Positions 23,587 to 35,502 of a stretch of DNA of 64,000 nt are shown piece after piece; within the stretch, counting starts at the first letter, position 1, and every line of letters begins with the position of its first letter. This DNA is from Schizonepeta tenuifolia (taxonomy: Eukaryota > Streptophyta > Magnoliopsida > Lamiales > Lamiaceae). The notes below the pieces were generated by a model that was not told the DNA's origin, ran no database searches, and saw only the letters and a program-made list of their open reading frames with translations. The position numbers and the translations under genes were made by a program. The stretch is from contig CM055956.1 in assembly GCA_029490685.1 (NCBI GenBank), forward strand, positions 95,802,810-95,866,809, given 5' to 3'.

Positions 23587-26500
23587 TGTCACAGCCCCAA
23601 ATCCCGAGGGACGGCAAAGCCGGGGTGCGACTAGGGATTGGATTAAAGAAGCGGGGAAGAAAGGGGTAAATGAATACACAGACATTTAACGACAGAAATA
23701 CTTCTATGAACAAGACTTCATTGATAAAAGAGAGAGTTGATCTCGAAGGATCACTCGACAAGTTCTCAAAAGAAAATTAAGTTATTGTACAGAAACTTAG
23801 ACCAACAATGATTTACAATATAACATAAGAGCGTCTAGAGTTTGGCAGCGGAAATGAACGTAGAATGTGATTATGTTATTCTTTCCTATCACTATCCTAC
23901 TCAACCATCACCGCTTTCGTCGCTCAACCTGCACATTTAGAAACATATGCAAGGCAAAGTACATAAAGCACTTAGTGAGCACTTTGCCGAAAACATACAA
24001 TAAGTATTGATAAATCAGGCATCTCTTTTATAGCTCATCGGGGTGTTTCTTTCAAAAGCCCGTGCCTATTAAACATTTTCTTTTCATAAACATAGCTTTG
24101 CAAAGCATTTTTCTTATAGATGTTACGTTCAATCTTAACCAAATAATTATCACCGCGGCAGGTCGTCCCTTAACAGGTTCCATACTTCAACAGCTACTTT
24201 ATCACCGCGGCAGGTCATCCCCTCAACAAGGTTCCATACTTCAACGGCTACTGTGTACACTAACTTTGAAAAGCAAGTTGGCTAACTCAAAGTCCGATCG
24301 TTTAGTTAACCCCTTTTAGCTAACTCATAAGGTACAAGAGAACTCACATAAAACAAATATTTCATGCCATGATTATCACTTTGAAAACACGATTATCAAA
24401 GCGATAAAGAAAAAGATTTTCTGGCATTGCTCATTTTATTTCATATATAAAAGCCCACCTGACTGATTACAAAACTCCTATACGAGCTTTCGTTCTTCAA
24501 TCTTCCGTCCTATCCTCGTGCTGACTTCCTCCTTCATCGTACATAACCATACTTTGATAATTCGTTGATACAATAAATGAAAACGGAAATCGAAATCGAA
24601 AACGAAATCGAATTAGTCTTTTAAGTTTTTAGCTTTTAGGCATTTGCACTTTACTACTTCCATTTGATTAACTAATAAACGAGACTTTGATCAATTCTCA
24701 TCTACCAACTGACTCGGCTCATTACTCGACACTTAGGTCAGTTGGTAAAAGGGTGTCGATAACTTAGAACGACTTAAAAGTTCACAAGGAACGAAGTTGA
24801 AAAGGATTCAACTTAGGAAACTAGGCTTTGGATACTCACTGTCCAAGTCAGTAAGTCTGTACAAAATAGAGCTTACGAAAACAGGGGATGAATCTTATAC
24901 CAAAAGAAAGGTACGGGTGTCTAGTTTACTCTCCAATTTACGAATCTCGATTTCGTTAGGCGAGCTAAAAGTTATGACAGTTTCCGTGAAACGTTGCAAA
25001 ACAGTCGCGCAAAACCCTAATGCTCGACAAAACTCGACGCACGATTCCCTAGGTTCGATTAATACTATCCCACTTTTATTTTCACGAAATTTTCATCCCT
25101 ATACAGTCTACATACAGTGTCCTTTAAACGGGTTCATATTCACTACTTTTGATTAACAAACGACGAGTATTTCCTCGTCATTTCCTACTAACCATTTACT
25201 ATACCAAAACAAACTTCAATTTCTATTTCGTTCAACAACTTCTCGATTCTTAACTATATCTCATAACGTCTCGTATCTCGGATGGAAAAGTCGTTAACTA
25301 CAATATTGTTCTTCAATCAATAACAATCATTATTATTAAAAAGGATTTCCTTATTCGACTTTTCTACCGGCTCTTAAACTCGATTCTTCGTCTCTTATTC
25401 AAAATCAAAACTTCTTAGAATTCGTTGAAACTTTACGGTCACGATCATTAACTATCAAGATTATCAAAGGTTCGAATCACAAACCTAAAACATTATTCAT
25501 TCTCGACTTATCGTCGATTGTTCGTCTCTTAACGAAAATCTTACGTTCTCCGTTTTCGTTCAAATTTTACAACAACGATCATCATCTAACGAGCATTACT
25601 AATATGCAAATCATATTATCAAAACATTAACGAGCTTCAACTTATCGACACGTTTCCGTCTCTTACGTTTTTTGTTTTATTTTTAGAATAAGCCCAATTA
25701 AATATATAATCATCCTCATACATCGTATATCTCATTTCTATTAATCAATCGAGCATAACATATCATTTACTACACTAAATCATGCATTTTTCATCTCTTA
25801 TCCTTCAACTTTTATTTTTAGAAAAACCTAAATTAATTCATAGAGTCAATTAATAACATGTAGAACAATAATCTATCGATCAAACATCAAAGAAATCGAA
25901 CTATGATCAAACCCCCAAAATTATAAAAAATTTCGGTAATAACCTAAAGAAATGGGGAGTGATTTTCTTCATGATTTGATCCGTAGAACTCGATTCTAAA
26001 CATCCTAGAACATGAATCGAACAAGAATCAACATGCTTCTACATGCTCCAATGGTTCGAAAAAAAGAAAAAGATGGAAATCAAGACTTGTTCGATTCAAA
26101 ACGTAGGAGATGTTCTTACCTTGCGTAATATGAACTCGGAAATGGAATTGATCGGTAGATGGAAGACTTAAGAGCTTGAGAAGAGCTTGGAGGTTGAAGC
26201 TTTAATGGAGGAAGAAGAAGAAAAATGAGAGAGAGAGAGAGTATGTGATGGAGGTGGCGGCAATATGAGGAGAAGAAAAGAGGATGACTCATGTTATTAC
26301 TATGCATAAAGGTGGTAAATATCTAACAAAGGAGTGGTGAGTCGTTAGGGGTTGTTTGGTTGCGATTTATTAGACGGAAAATATCTCGTTTCCGGCTTTA
26401 AACGACGATTAAAAGGTCGAGAAAATACTTTCTTAGATAGTTACGAATTCGACGAAATCTAATTCGTCCGTTAGATTGGAAATAATTTACGTACTCGGAA

Positions 26501-26837
26501 AACCTAATTCGTTTTTCAAAATCCGAGAAAAAGTCGGGATTAGACAGTCTAAAATTCGCCCGGAAAATCATAAAAACTAACTTTCTCCGGTGAACTCGTA
26601 TCGAAGAAAAAGTGAATGTAAATTCTGTCGAATTTCAATTCTGAGTTTACAGACGAAAAATTTACCGGACGTGAAACCCCTAATACAGTGGTCATCTGAC
26701 TGACTTCCGTAATTTATTTTCGGAAACGGATTTCACCGTTAGTCTTAGAATTTAATTTCATGATCTTAGGCGTGCAAAGCCATAATTAATATTAACTTTC
26801 ATTTTTAAAGACAGTAGAATTTTTTTGGGGTATTACA
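23587..26837 (-). repeat. Solo LTR 3 of the large-LTR (Tekay/Del-like) family
   Basis: It begins TGTCACAGCCCC, ends GGGGTATTACA, and has the TSD TAACT on both sides (23582-23586 and 26838-26842). It is 3,251 bp. A near-duplicate of about 55 bp (cgcggcaggtc...ccatacttcaac) stands in tandem at 24150-24255. The 119-aa ORF at 24797-25156 lies within it and has a counterpart in other copies of the LTR (see findings), but it is not evident as a gene. Confidence 0.92.
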
Positions 26838-27238
26838 TAACTACTCAAAATCAAGGAGTATTTTTTCATCCCGCAATTGCTTTGCACAATCAATTTAATT
26901 TGACCTATTAATTTTAATTAAATGTGATCTGCCATAAAATGACACGTATGTGTTTTAAAATATTTAAATAATATTGAAATTTTTAAATAAATTCAAATAC
27001 TTAGTGAATAATACTTTAAGGGTTAAGGACGATAACAAATAGTGCAATAACTTTTTAATTAAATTTTGATCAGAACTGTGGTCGATGGGACGATTCCAAC
27101 CTAGAACCGTGGGGGTGGACGAGCAAAATTAATTCTGCAACTCCTCATTCCATATTCTACCTTTTAAAAATAATAATTAATCCCCTCAAATCTTATATCC
27201 AATATCTTTTTTTCAATGAAACTCCATATATTGAAAAG
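26838..27238. repeat. Spacer belonging to the GC-motif cluster
   Basis: There is no gene. One copy of the GC-rich motif (cgatgggacgattccaacct...gaaccgtgggggtggacgag) lies at 27071-27126. A block at 27190-27238 (ttcaatgaaactcc...attgaaaag) continues after the next element as 'tttataaatactt' at 33019. It is thus a split relative of the USE/TATA block at 20634-20690. Confidence 0.6.
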
Positions 27239-30200
27239 TGTAATACCCGGCATTTCTTTTCCGTCGAAAAATAAAAATCTTCTAAGAAATTAAGGCTTTG
27301 CATGCCTAAGTTAAGAATTTTTAATTCTAAGACTAACGGTGAAATCCGTTTTTGAAAATAAATTCCAGAAGTCAGTCGAATGACTACTGTATTATGGTTT
27401 TCGCGTACGAAAACTTTTTAGTTCGAGAAATCGGATTGAGAAACCGTCTGAATTTGCATTCACTTATTTCGCGATGCGAGTAAGTTAGTAAAAATCAGTT
27501 TTTATTATTTTTCCGGACGAAATTTGGACTGCGATGTCCCGAGTTTTTATCAGTTTTTGAAAAGCGAACCGTCCTTTCCGACTAAGTAAAATATTCCGGA
27601 ACTAATGGTAGTATCCATTTTTGCAATAATATGTCCGTCTAATAAAGTAATTGTTCGTTTTAGTTTACAGTGTTAGATCCGGAAAGAAATTAGATTTATA
27701 ATTAATATCTTGATATTTACCAACTTAAACCTCCTTACTATTTTATAAATAGCAAGTTGTCTTCCATTTTTTCTTCCCTTTTCTCCCCAAAACGCCATTT
27801 CCTCTCTCTCTCTCACCATTGAAGAGTTCTTCAAGTTCTTCAAGCTTTCAAGCCTCATATCTTGTTCGTTTACCGATCGATTTCAATTCCGATTGCATAT
27901 TTATTAAGGTAAGAGCTTCCTCTTCATTTCTATCCGAACAAAAATTCATTCCTTTAATTCTTGCAAATTTCGAATTTCATAAGAGGCATAGGAATGATGT
28001 TCTAAGTTTTATTTCATATTATTTTGATGTTAGAAGTAAGAATCCATGGTGGAAATCGAGTTAGAATCGTGATAAGTATTTATTTAGAATTTTCGAAGAT
28101 TATGAGGAACATTTCGAAATTTTCTGCACTCTTGAAGAGTTTTGGATGTTATTTTTATGTATTTGAGATGTAGGGAGTATGTAGTTGATCATATGTTTAT
28201 GATAGATTTTGAGTATAAGATGATTAAGTGAAGAAAATGAGGTTTTAATGTGAAAATCGATGGAAATGAGTTCATAAAGGTTTAGTGTGTGTTCTAAGTG
28301 TTCTTGGTGTTCTTGGACAAGAACATGAAGATTTGAATATGAATAAAAATATTTGTAAAATAAATTAATTAATTATTAATTTTTGAAAATAATAAAATAA
28401 TAAAAAAAAATAATATTAATAAAATAAAATAAAAAGAAAATTTATAATTTATTCATGGAGATATAGAATTAAATTTAATAAGTTCATATGTTCTTTATTA
28501 AGTAAGAAGAGGATAGAAATTAATTTGGTTTGAATCGGTTTAGTAGAAATTCAAGAATCGAAGAAAGTAAGTAAGTATGTAAAAGAATAAACGAGAAAAC
28601 GAAGGCTTGCAGGTTCTCGATTGATTGAGTATAGTTGATGATGATTTCATATAAGATATGAATTAGAAGTGGAGAAATGAAAATAAATTGAATTTGAAAT
28701 GGAAATTGGTTTAGTAAATGGTTAGTGGAAAAAGGACGAGGTCATGCTCGTCGTTTGTTTAATCAAAAGACGTGAATGTGAACCCGATTAAGGGATACTG
28801 CATGTAGACTGTATTGAGATGAAAATTTCGTGAAAATAAAAGTGGAATAGTATTGATAGAACCTAGGGAATCGTGCGTCGAGATTTGTCGAGCATTAGGG
28901 TTTCGCGCGACTGTTTTGCGACGTTTCACGGAAACTGTTATAAATTTTAGCTCGCTTAACGAAATCGAGATCCGTAAATTGGAGAGTAAACTAGACACCC
29001 GTGGCTTTCTTTTGGTACAGAGCAAATCCCCTGTTTCGAAGTACCCTGTTCTGTATGAACTTACTGACCTGTGCAAAAATTTGCAAAACTTGATTTCTTA
29101 AGTTAAATCCTTTTAACTTCGTTCCTTGTGAACTTCTAAGTCGTTATAAGTTATCGACTTCCATTTATCTACTGACCTAAGTGTAGAGTAATGAGCCAAG
29201 CCAGTTTATAAACGAGAATTGCTCGAGTCTCGTTTATTAGTTAATCAAAAGAAAGTAGTAAAGTGCAAAAGCCTAAAGGCCTAAAAGACTTAACCGATTC
29301 TGAATTTTTGTTTTCTTTTTAACGTCTCGACCAAATACTAAAAGTGTGATTATTTGCGTTCAAAGAAGGAGGACGTCGAGATTAGAAGACAGGACGGAAG
29401 ACAGAAAATTAAAGTTTGTTCTGTAAACGATTGAGGTAGGCTTTCTAAAATCAAAAACTCCGATGAATGCCATTACTTATGAAGTAATATTATGTGAGCG
29501 TTGCTCAAAAGTGTTTACGTATTGTTGATAAGTGTGTATTAAAGTATCTATCAGAGCATAAATGAATTGTTTATGTGAATTTTCTTATGCTTCTCTGAGT
29601 TAGCCCTCAGAGTGCTAACCAGAGTATTGGATTCTGAGTTAGCCCTCAGAGTGCTAACCAGATATTCCAACCAAACGATCAGATTCTGAGATAGCCCACA
29701 AAGTGCTATCCAGAGGGACAGATTCTGAGTTAGCCCACAGAGTGCTTTCCAGACGATCAGATGTGAGTTAAAACTCACAGTGTGTTATCTAGAATTAAAT
29801 GAACAGCAGTATAAGTTATACAAGTGTTTATGAAAAGATACATGATTAAATCTATACTCTTGTGAGTTGTTTTCGGCAATGTTCCCACTAAGTGCTTTAT
29901 GTACTTAGCCCTGCATGTTTGTTTTTTTTAAATGTGCAGGTTGAGTGACGAAGGCGGAGGAGGTTGAGTAAAGGTCGTTATAAGAAAGAAGAATCGTGTT
30001 ATCATTTGAGCCTCGATTTCACATTTGATATGTGATATCATTCTACGTCTTTCCGCTGCAAACTAATACACTTTTTGTTGTGTAATCTTTTCGGTTTAAG
30101 TTTTTCATACTTTAAACCTAGTCTTCTCTGATCACAACTTTGTCGAGCGATCTTTCGAGATTGACTCTCTTTTGTCGAATAAGAATTTGTTCATAGTAGT

Positions 30201-30312
30201 TTCTGTTATAATTTATTCATTATCCAGTAATTCCCCTTTCTTCCCCACCTCTTTAGTCCAACCCCTAGTCGCACCCCGGCTTGGCCGTCCCTCGGGATTT
30301 GGGGCTGTAACA
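27239..30312 (+). repeat. 5' LTR of the deleted Gypsy element
   Basis: It is 3,074 bp, TGTAATACCC...CTGTAACA. It carries a run of related 40-60 bp units at 29590-29790, each with 'ctgagttagccc(t)cagagtgct(a)acca'. The 75-aa ORF over it is a product of this repeat. It is the reverse complement, with divergence, of the solo LTRs at 3012, 14847 and 23587. Confidence 0.9.
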
Positions 30313-30530
30313 GAGTGGTATCAGAGCATTCGGTTCTGCTCTGGTCATAAGTTATTTTTCTAGTATCACAGAATGGTATTAGAGCATTCGGTTCTGCTCT
30401 GGTCATAAGTTATTTTTCTAGTGATACCACAGAATGGTATCAGAGCATTCGGTTATGCTCTGGTCGTAAGTTATTTTTCTAGTGATACCACAGAATGGTA
30501 TCAAAGCAATCGTTCTACTCTGCCTACAAG
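30313..30530 (+). repeat. Four tandem copies of a ~60-bp unit containing the primer-binding site
   Basis: TGGTAT(C/T)A(G/A)AGC starts at 30316, 30374, 30435 and 30496 (spacing 58, 61, 61). Each copy is followed by 'attcggttctgctctggtc' or a variant and 'ataagttatttttctagt'. Copies 1 and 3 keep the exact 12-bp primer match; copies 2 and 4 have one change each. A fifth partial unit (gtgataccacagagtggtat) lies at 31608-31627. Confidence 0.9.
30316..30327 (+). other. Primer-binding site (tRNA-iMet)
   Basis: TGGTATCAGAGC, complementary to the 3' end of initiator tRNA-Met, begins 3 bp after the 5' LTR end. Confidence 0.9.
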
Positions 30531-31629
30531 TCTTCTTTCAAGTAGTGTGATAGAGCATTTGCATATGCTCTACATCCCAGTCTTCTTTCAAGTAAAGTTA
30601 GGTCGTATCACTAAGTCTAAGAGTGTAAGTAACAACTCAACCTCCCACTTCGTCGACTCAACTGGAGAAGGAAAGAAAGAAAGGTTTATAAGTATGGTTT
30701 TATTCTATGAAAAGAATTGTGGAGCAAGTATGTGATTGTGTTGAGAACCAAATGTGCCAAGTTTGTATTAAATGGAAGTATGAGTACTATACTTGGTGAA
30801 AGTATGTGAAATTATGTGAGCTATAATTTCTTTGATTAAGATGTTTTGTTGATATGAGAACTTAGACCGTTGTTCTAAGATTTCTCCCGATTCTCTGAGA
30901 ACTTAGACTGTTGCTCTAAGGCTTCTCCCGATTCTCTGAGAACATAGACGTTTTAAGAAGCGTTGGTTCCAAATGATTTCGAAAGGAGATCGTGAAACGA
31001 GAAGGACGTTTATAAACGAATGTCACATGCGTATAAGTGACGCGAACAAAGTCTCTTTGGAGTCAACTTTGTTTTAATATTAAGAGCCGTTAAGAGTTTT
31101 CCTTTAAGGAAACTGAGAAGTCTAAAGCTAAGAGTTGTAAAATTTTGGAAGTTTCTTTTCAAGAATGTTGGTTTGCAATTTGAGAAATTGCTAGATGATT
31201 AAGGTAAGTTAATTCCGTCTTAAGTGAATGATTGAACGAGACAGAGGTTCCATGTGATTGTGGGACTGTTATGTGGACTTGATCAACCCACATAATAAGA
31301 AACTCAGTAATATGGGTCTTATGCCCCGTGAGCAAAATCTCTTTTAGTACGGTGTATTTTAGGGACGAACTAGACGAAAGCTAGTGGGCCTGTAATCCCG
31401 GGGAAGAAGTACGGAGTGAACGCCGGTGCATAGAGGCACGAACAAGGAGCGGCTTCGATTAAGACTTCAAGGCGGAGGGGACAGGAATGAACTGAAATAC
31501 ACCTAAAGGAGAGGGATTCCGAGAATATGTTGGAATGGGACGACATATTCAGGGAGAGTCTCTGAGATCAATTCTTTATGTGTTAGGTCTAAGTTTAATA
31601 TTTATTTGTGATACCACAGAGTGGTATTT

Positions 31630-32340
31630 TTGGGACCATTTTGTTTAGGATGGCTATTAGACGTGTCAGACCACGAACGACTGTACCTCTAAGAGAGCAT
31701 TCCATCGTAGAGCAGATTATACATGAGTACCATATTTACGCGAACGACCCAGATCTTGACATAAGGCTTGTCAGCGACTTCGCTTCGCACTTATACCCGG
31801 CTAGATATTTTGTTGATTAACAGAAAACTATGGAGGACCTTATCGGTCGACTACCTGAAGAATGGCAAGGATGGGCAAATAACACCGCCTGGTACTATCT
31901 CACGTAAATGGAGACGCTGTAGAACCTACGGGAGACCTTGTAGGATTAGTCTTAAACAATTCAGGCTTAACATCTACAGAGTCGACAAATTTCTCCCAAA
32001 GTAAACCTCACTTGTTAAGGAGGTGGGATCGGTGTGAGACTTAGCTCGGTCTTGGACCGGAGTTAGAGGACAGTTTAAGGCAGGACCATCAGGAGTCCCT
32101 ACCCCAGAGGCATATGTGCCTAGTTCGCACCATTATCACCTGTTTCCTCCTAAGAAACGGACAACAGCGACCAGCTTTGCCAACTTGGTTCTACACTTGG
32201 AGAGAACCGTTCCAAACGTACCACCGCCACCACCTTTAGTGCCAATGGACAGCACTACGACTAGGATTGGCGAGACATTTGTGACAGTCTTTGGAACAGA
32301 CTTAGAGGAGGATCCTATGGGGGAATTTTGAAAAGATTTC
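31630..32340 (+). pseudogene. Gag-region remnants of the deleted Gypsy element
   Basis: A frame opens MAIRRVRPRTTVPLREHS at about 31650 and stops at 31818; a further fragment rich in proline lies at 32116-32331. The position after the primer site and before RNase H fits gag, but I see no diagnostic gag motif or zinc knuckle. The frames are broken. Confidence 0.4.
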
Positions 32341-32439
32341 GGTTGTGGAAGACAGCAAAGACTCGACTGCAGCTCCTTGAGTAGTCAGTCTTAAAAAAGT
32401 TAATAGTTTTCAGGATATTTTTGTATATGGATCGGATCA

Positions 32440-32649
32440 GTAGACTTCTTTTTGAAGTACTTCTTCGAGCAAAAGGATTTGAATATGAGGCAAAGAAGAT
32501 GGCTCAAATTAGTCAAGGATTTTGATATTGGTATCAATTACCATCCAAGAAAAGCTAACGTCATAGCAGACGCGTTGAGTCGCAAGACTCCAACCAAATT
32601 TGAGTGTTTCTTTATCGAGGAAGAAACACTTGTACGAGAATTTGAGTGA
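32440..32649 (+). pseudogene. RNase H fragment of Gypsy pol
   Basis: The frame reads KYFFEQKDLNMRQRRWLKL and then NYHPRKANVIADALSRK. This is the strongly conserved C-terminal part of Ty3/Gypsy RNase H, where the last D of ADALSR is part of the active site. RT is missing upstream and integrase downstream. The sequence runs straight into the residual 3' LTR at about 32642, so the deletion junction lies there. Confidence 0.85.
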
Positions 32650-33013
32650 CGAAGGCGGAGGAGGTTGAGTAAAGGTCGTTATAAGAAAGAAGAATCGTGT
32701 TATCATTTGAGCCTCGATTTCACATTTGATATGTGATATCATTCTACGTCTTTCCGCTGCAAACTAATACACTTTTTGTTGTGTAATCTTTTCGGTTTAA
32801 GTTTTTCATACTTTAAACCTAGTCTTCTCTGATCACAACTTTGTCGAGCGATCTTTCGAGATTGACTCTCTTTTGTCTAATAAGAATTTGTTCATAGTAG
32901 TTTCTGTTATAATATATTCATTATCCAGTAATTCCCCTTTCTTCCCCGCCTCTTTAGTCCAACCCCTGGTCGCACCCCGGCTTGGCCGTCCCTCGGGATT
33001 TAGGGCTGTGACA
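32642..33013 (+). repeat. 3' LTR remnant (last 372 bp)
   Basis: It matches 29941-30312 over equal length with only a handful of differences, such as CTGTGACA against CTGTAACA at the end. The low divergence against the 5' LTR suggests a fairly recent insertion and a later deletion. Confidence 0.9.
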
Positions 33014-34030
33014 AAAAGTTTATAAATACTTAAATCAACATGTATTTTTCTCATTCTATCTTTTGCACCACATTTCCATATACTCACTCCAAATGCCTTC
33101 ATTCCTATTTATCTAAGTTCACAAATTTTTGAATTAAAAAGTACTAATACGTATGATATTTTATATATTATGTAATACTAATACTTCCACAAATTATGAA
33201 GATAAAATCTATAAATTTTATTAGATTTCTATCCAAATAAATTGTATACACATATTCATTTAAGGATTAGTATTCAAAGAATTAAAACATATCTCGGCTT
33301 ATTATATCATTCTCTCGTCTTTATAACTCTTTTTTTTTCTCCATGAATTAACGAGAAAATTTTCAATTAAAGAACGCCTTTTTCCAATATGGTAATCTTC
33401 ACTTTTATATAAACTAATATAATATTTATTACTTTTTAATTAAATTTTGATCAGAACTGTAATCGACGGGACGATTTTGACCTGAAACCGTGGGGTTAGA
33501 CGGGCCGATTCTAAACTGGCGATTCAACTTAAAAAAATTATATGTTAATTTCATAATGTAGGGTGTTTAACATCATCTTCATTCTTATCGAAAATCCTCA
33601 ATAAAGGAAAATGACTCATAATTTGAATCTTTTAGCTTTTTAGAACGAGAATGAGACAAGAGAAGGAGTGGGTGGTGAGAGAGAGTGAGAAGAGATATAG
33701 ATAGTGAATAATATGTGGTTAAAGATGGAAACGAATAGTACAATTACTTTCTAATTAAATTTTGATTAGAACCATGATCGACGGGATAATTCCGACCTGG
33801 AACTGTGGCGGTTGACGGACCAATTCCAAACGACGGTTCAACTTTTTTCTTGAAAAGAATATGCTAAATATTTTCACAATAAAAAACAATTCCATCACCA
33901 TTGTCTAATAAATTTGATAATTGTATTATATTTTCGACCTAGAACCGTGGAGGATACACGGGCCGATTCCAGAACCGTGAGTATAATATCTTATTATATT
34001 TTATAAATAAATAATTTGGTCAAATAAATA
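33014..34030. repeat. GC-motif cluster, second part
   Basis: There is no gene. GC-rich motif copies lie at 33451-33533, 33771-33842 and 33930-33978. At 33640-33720 the sequence is an inverted copy of 22610-22700 (shared 'aagagaaggagtgggt' and 'gaagagatat'). The segment 33085-33180 resembles the flanks at 20530 and 23090. Confidence 0.65.
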
Positions 34031-34312
34031 CTCCCTCCGTACGTGAAGTTATGTCCCAATGACGGCTCGACGCGAAGATTAAAAAAATTGGTAAAGTTGT
34101 TTTGAGTGAAGTAAAAGTTAGATAGTAGAGGTATTGTTAATAGCATATGTTTAGTTTGCGAGTGAGACTAATTATGTTAAGTGGGTCCAATAATGACAAT
34201 TGAATGTAAATATAAGAGATTATTTAGGGGTAGACTTGTAAATAAAGTGAAACAGAACATTACTTCATGTACAAAAAAAGAGTAAATAGGGCAAGACTTC
34301 ATATACAGAGGG
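34031..34312. mobile_element. Stowaway-like MITE, decayed right end
   Basis: The left end is CTCCCTCCGTACGTGAAGTTATG after TA. The right end, reverse complemented, reads near ATCCCTCTGTATATGAAGTC. The two ends are complementary over about 22 bp with mismatches. It is about 280 bp and non-coding. Confidence 0.65.
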
Positions 34313-35474
34313 ATCAATTTATCATGTATTATTCACTGGAGTAAGTATCAATATGGCACAAAAAGATATTTGTTGTCAAAATAATTCACTGCAATTTTCA
34401 TATTGAAATGGATGTGAGATAATCTATTTTAAAGTCTAATATATTGTTTTTCTACTCTGATTTTTTTAAGAAGTAAAATTTTAAAAATTATCGGTAAAAA
34501 TGGAAGAAATAATTAATGAACAATATGTAAGTTATGCTATCTCATATTACATTTAATAATTTATTAATTTATTAAACAAAATTTTTTTAGATGGGCTATA
34601 CATTAGTTATTATTTTATTCTCTTACCAATTTTCTAAAAAAGTTTCTCCTTAATGCATTCCATGCGAAGCTTAATTTTTTATTTTTCTGAAAAGTTTCAA
34701 CTATCCAGCATTCAGTTCAAGTTCAAATTTAGCGAATTTGATAGCATTGCAATTTAATTCCCTGTAAAAATTACAATTTCACATTTTTTTGAACAAATTT
34801 ACAGTTTATTGCTCGACAAATGTATGAAATTATAGAGTAGTATAAAATACTTTTTAATGTCAGATTTTATAGGAAAAGAATTATATTATATGTAAATGAA
34901 AGAAAAGCAAAAATTTAATATTATTTGCATGTTAGGCTTTTAAATAATTTTTATACAAGTGTAAGTTTAAATAATTGGCTCTTACTTTTTATTTGCTAGC
35001 TCTTCTTTCTATTTTTTAGAAGAGCGGTAGTTCTTATTGTTAATGCTTAAAAGAATAATGAAAATATTAAGGATGTATTTGACTATGTCTCTTTGGAAGG
35101 TATAAAATTTTTACTGATATTGTTACATGTGCAGCTTTAGTTCTATAAGCAATAAAGTGAATTCAAACCTCATCGCTTTCCCTATTCATGTCAAATAAAA
35201 GAAAAATTGTTGACCGAAAAATGTTGACTTCTTGCATTTTATATTTAATGGCATCCTCAAATCTGAAAAGAAAAAAAAATATCGCTTAATGTTGAATAAG
35301 AGAAGACAAGAGTCCAATCATTTTGCACAATTCATAAATCAGATTAATGGCATGATTCTCTCATGTGTAAAGTGGGAGATTTATGTCTCAATATCCATTG
35401 AGCCTAATACTGTAATACATATTAATATGCAATTTTCAATTTTATAAAATTCAGATATAAGTGATACGCATGTA
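34313..35474. other. AT-rich non-coding sequence ahead of a Helitron-like end
   Basis: I see no gene. The 71-aa ORF at 35232-35447 has no recognisable features. A string 'gatgggctatacattagttatta' at 34594-34616 recalls the 3' end at 23030-23058 with the hairpin lost. Confidence 0.4.
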
Positions 35475-35502
35475 CCCGGGCAAAGCACGGGGAACAACTA
35501 GT
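35475..35502 (+). mobile_element. Helitron 3' end
   Basis: CCCGGGCAAAGCACGGGG (35475-35492) forms a short hairpin, followed after 5 bp by CTAG (35498-35501) and T. This is the classic plant Helitron 3' terminus. I could not place its 5' end; the element may contain the whole GC-motif cluster or only the last kilobase. Confidence 0.65.

Larger units (their letters stand above)
27239..33013 (+). mobile_element. Internally deleted Tekay/Del-like Gypsy retrotransposon
   Basis: The element is flanked by the TSD AAAAG (27234-27238 and 33014-33018), starts TGTAATACCC and ends CTGTGACA. It has a full 5' LTR (27239-30312), a tRNA-Met primer-binding site, gag-like remnants, one RNase H fragment, then only the last 372 bp of the 3' LTR. 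Most of pol, including RT and integrase, is deleted, as is about 2.7 kb of the 3' LTR. This element identifies the three solo LTRs as its family. The chromovirus (Tekay/Del) assignment rests on LTR size, primer and the RNase H text, so it is an inference. Confidence 0.9.

Noticed and set aside
29551..29778. 75-aa minus ORF with repeated LCGL/LS units
   Set aside because: It translates a tandem repeat inside the 5' LTR.
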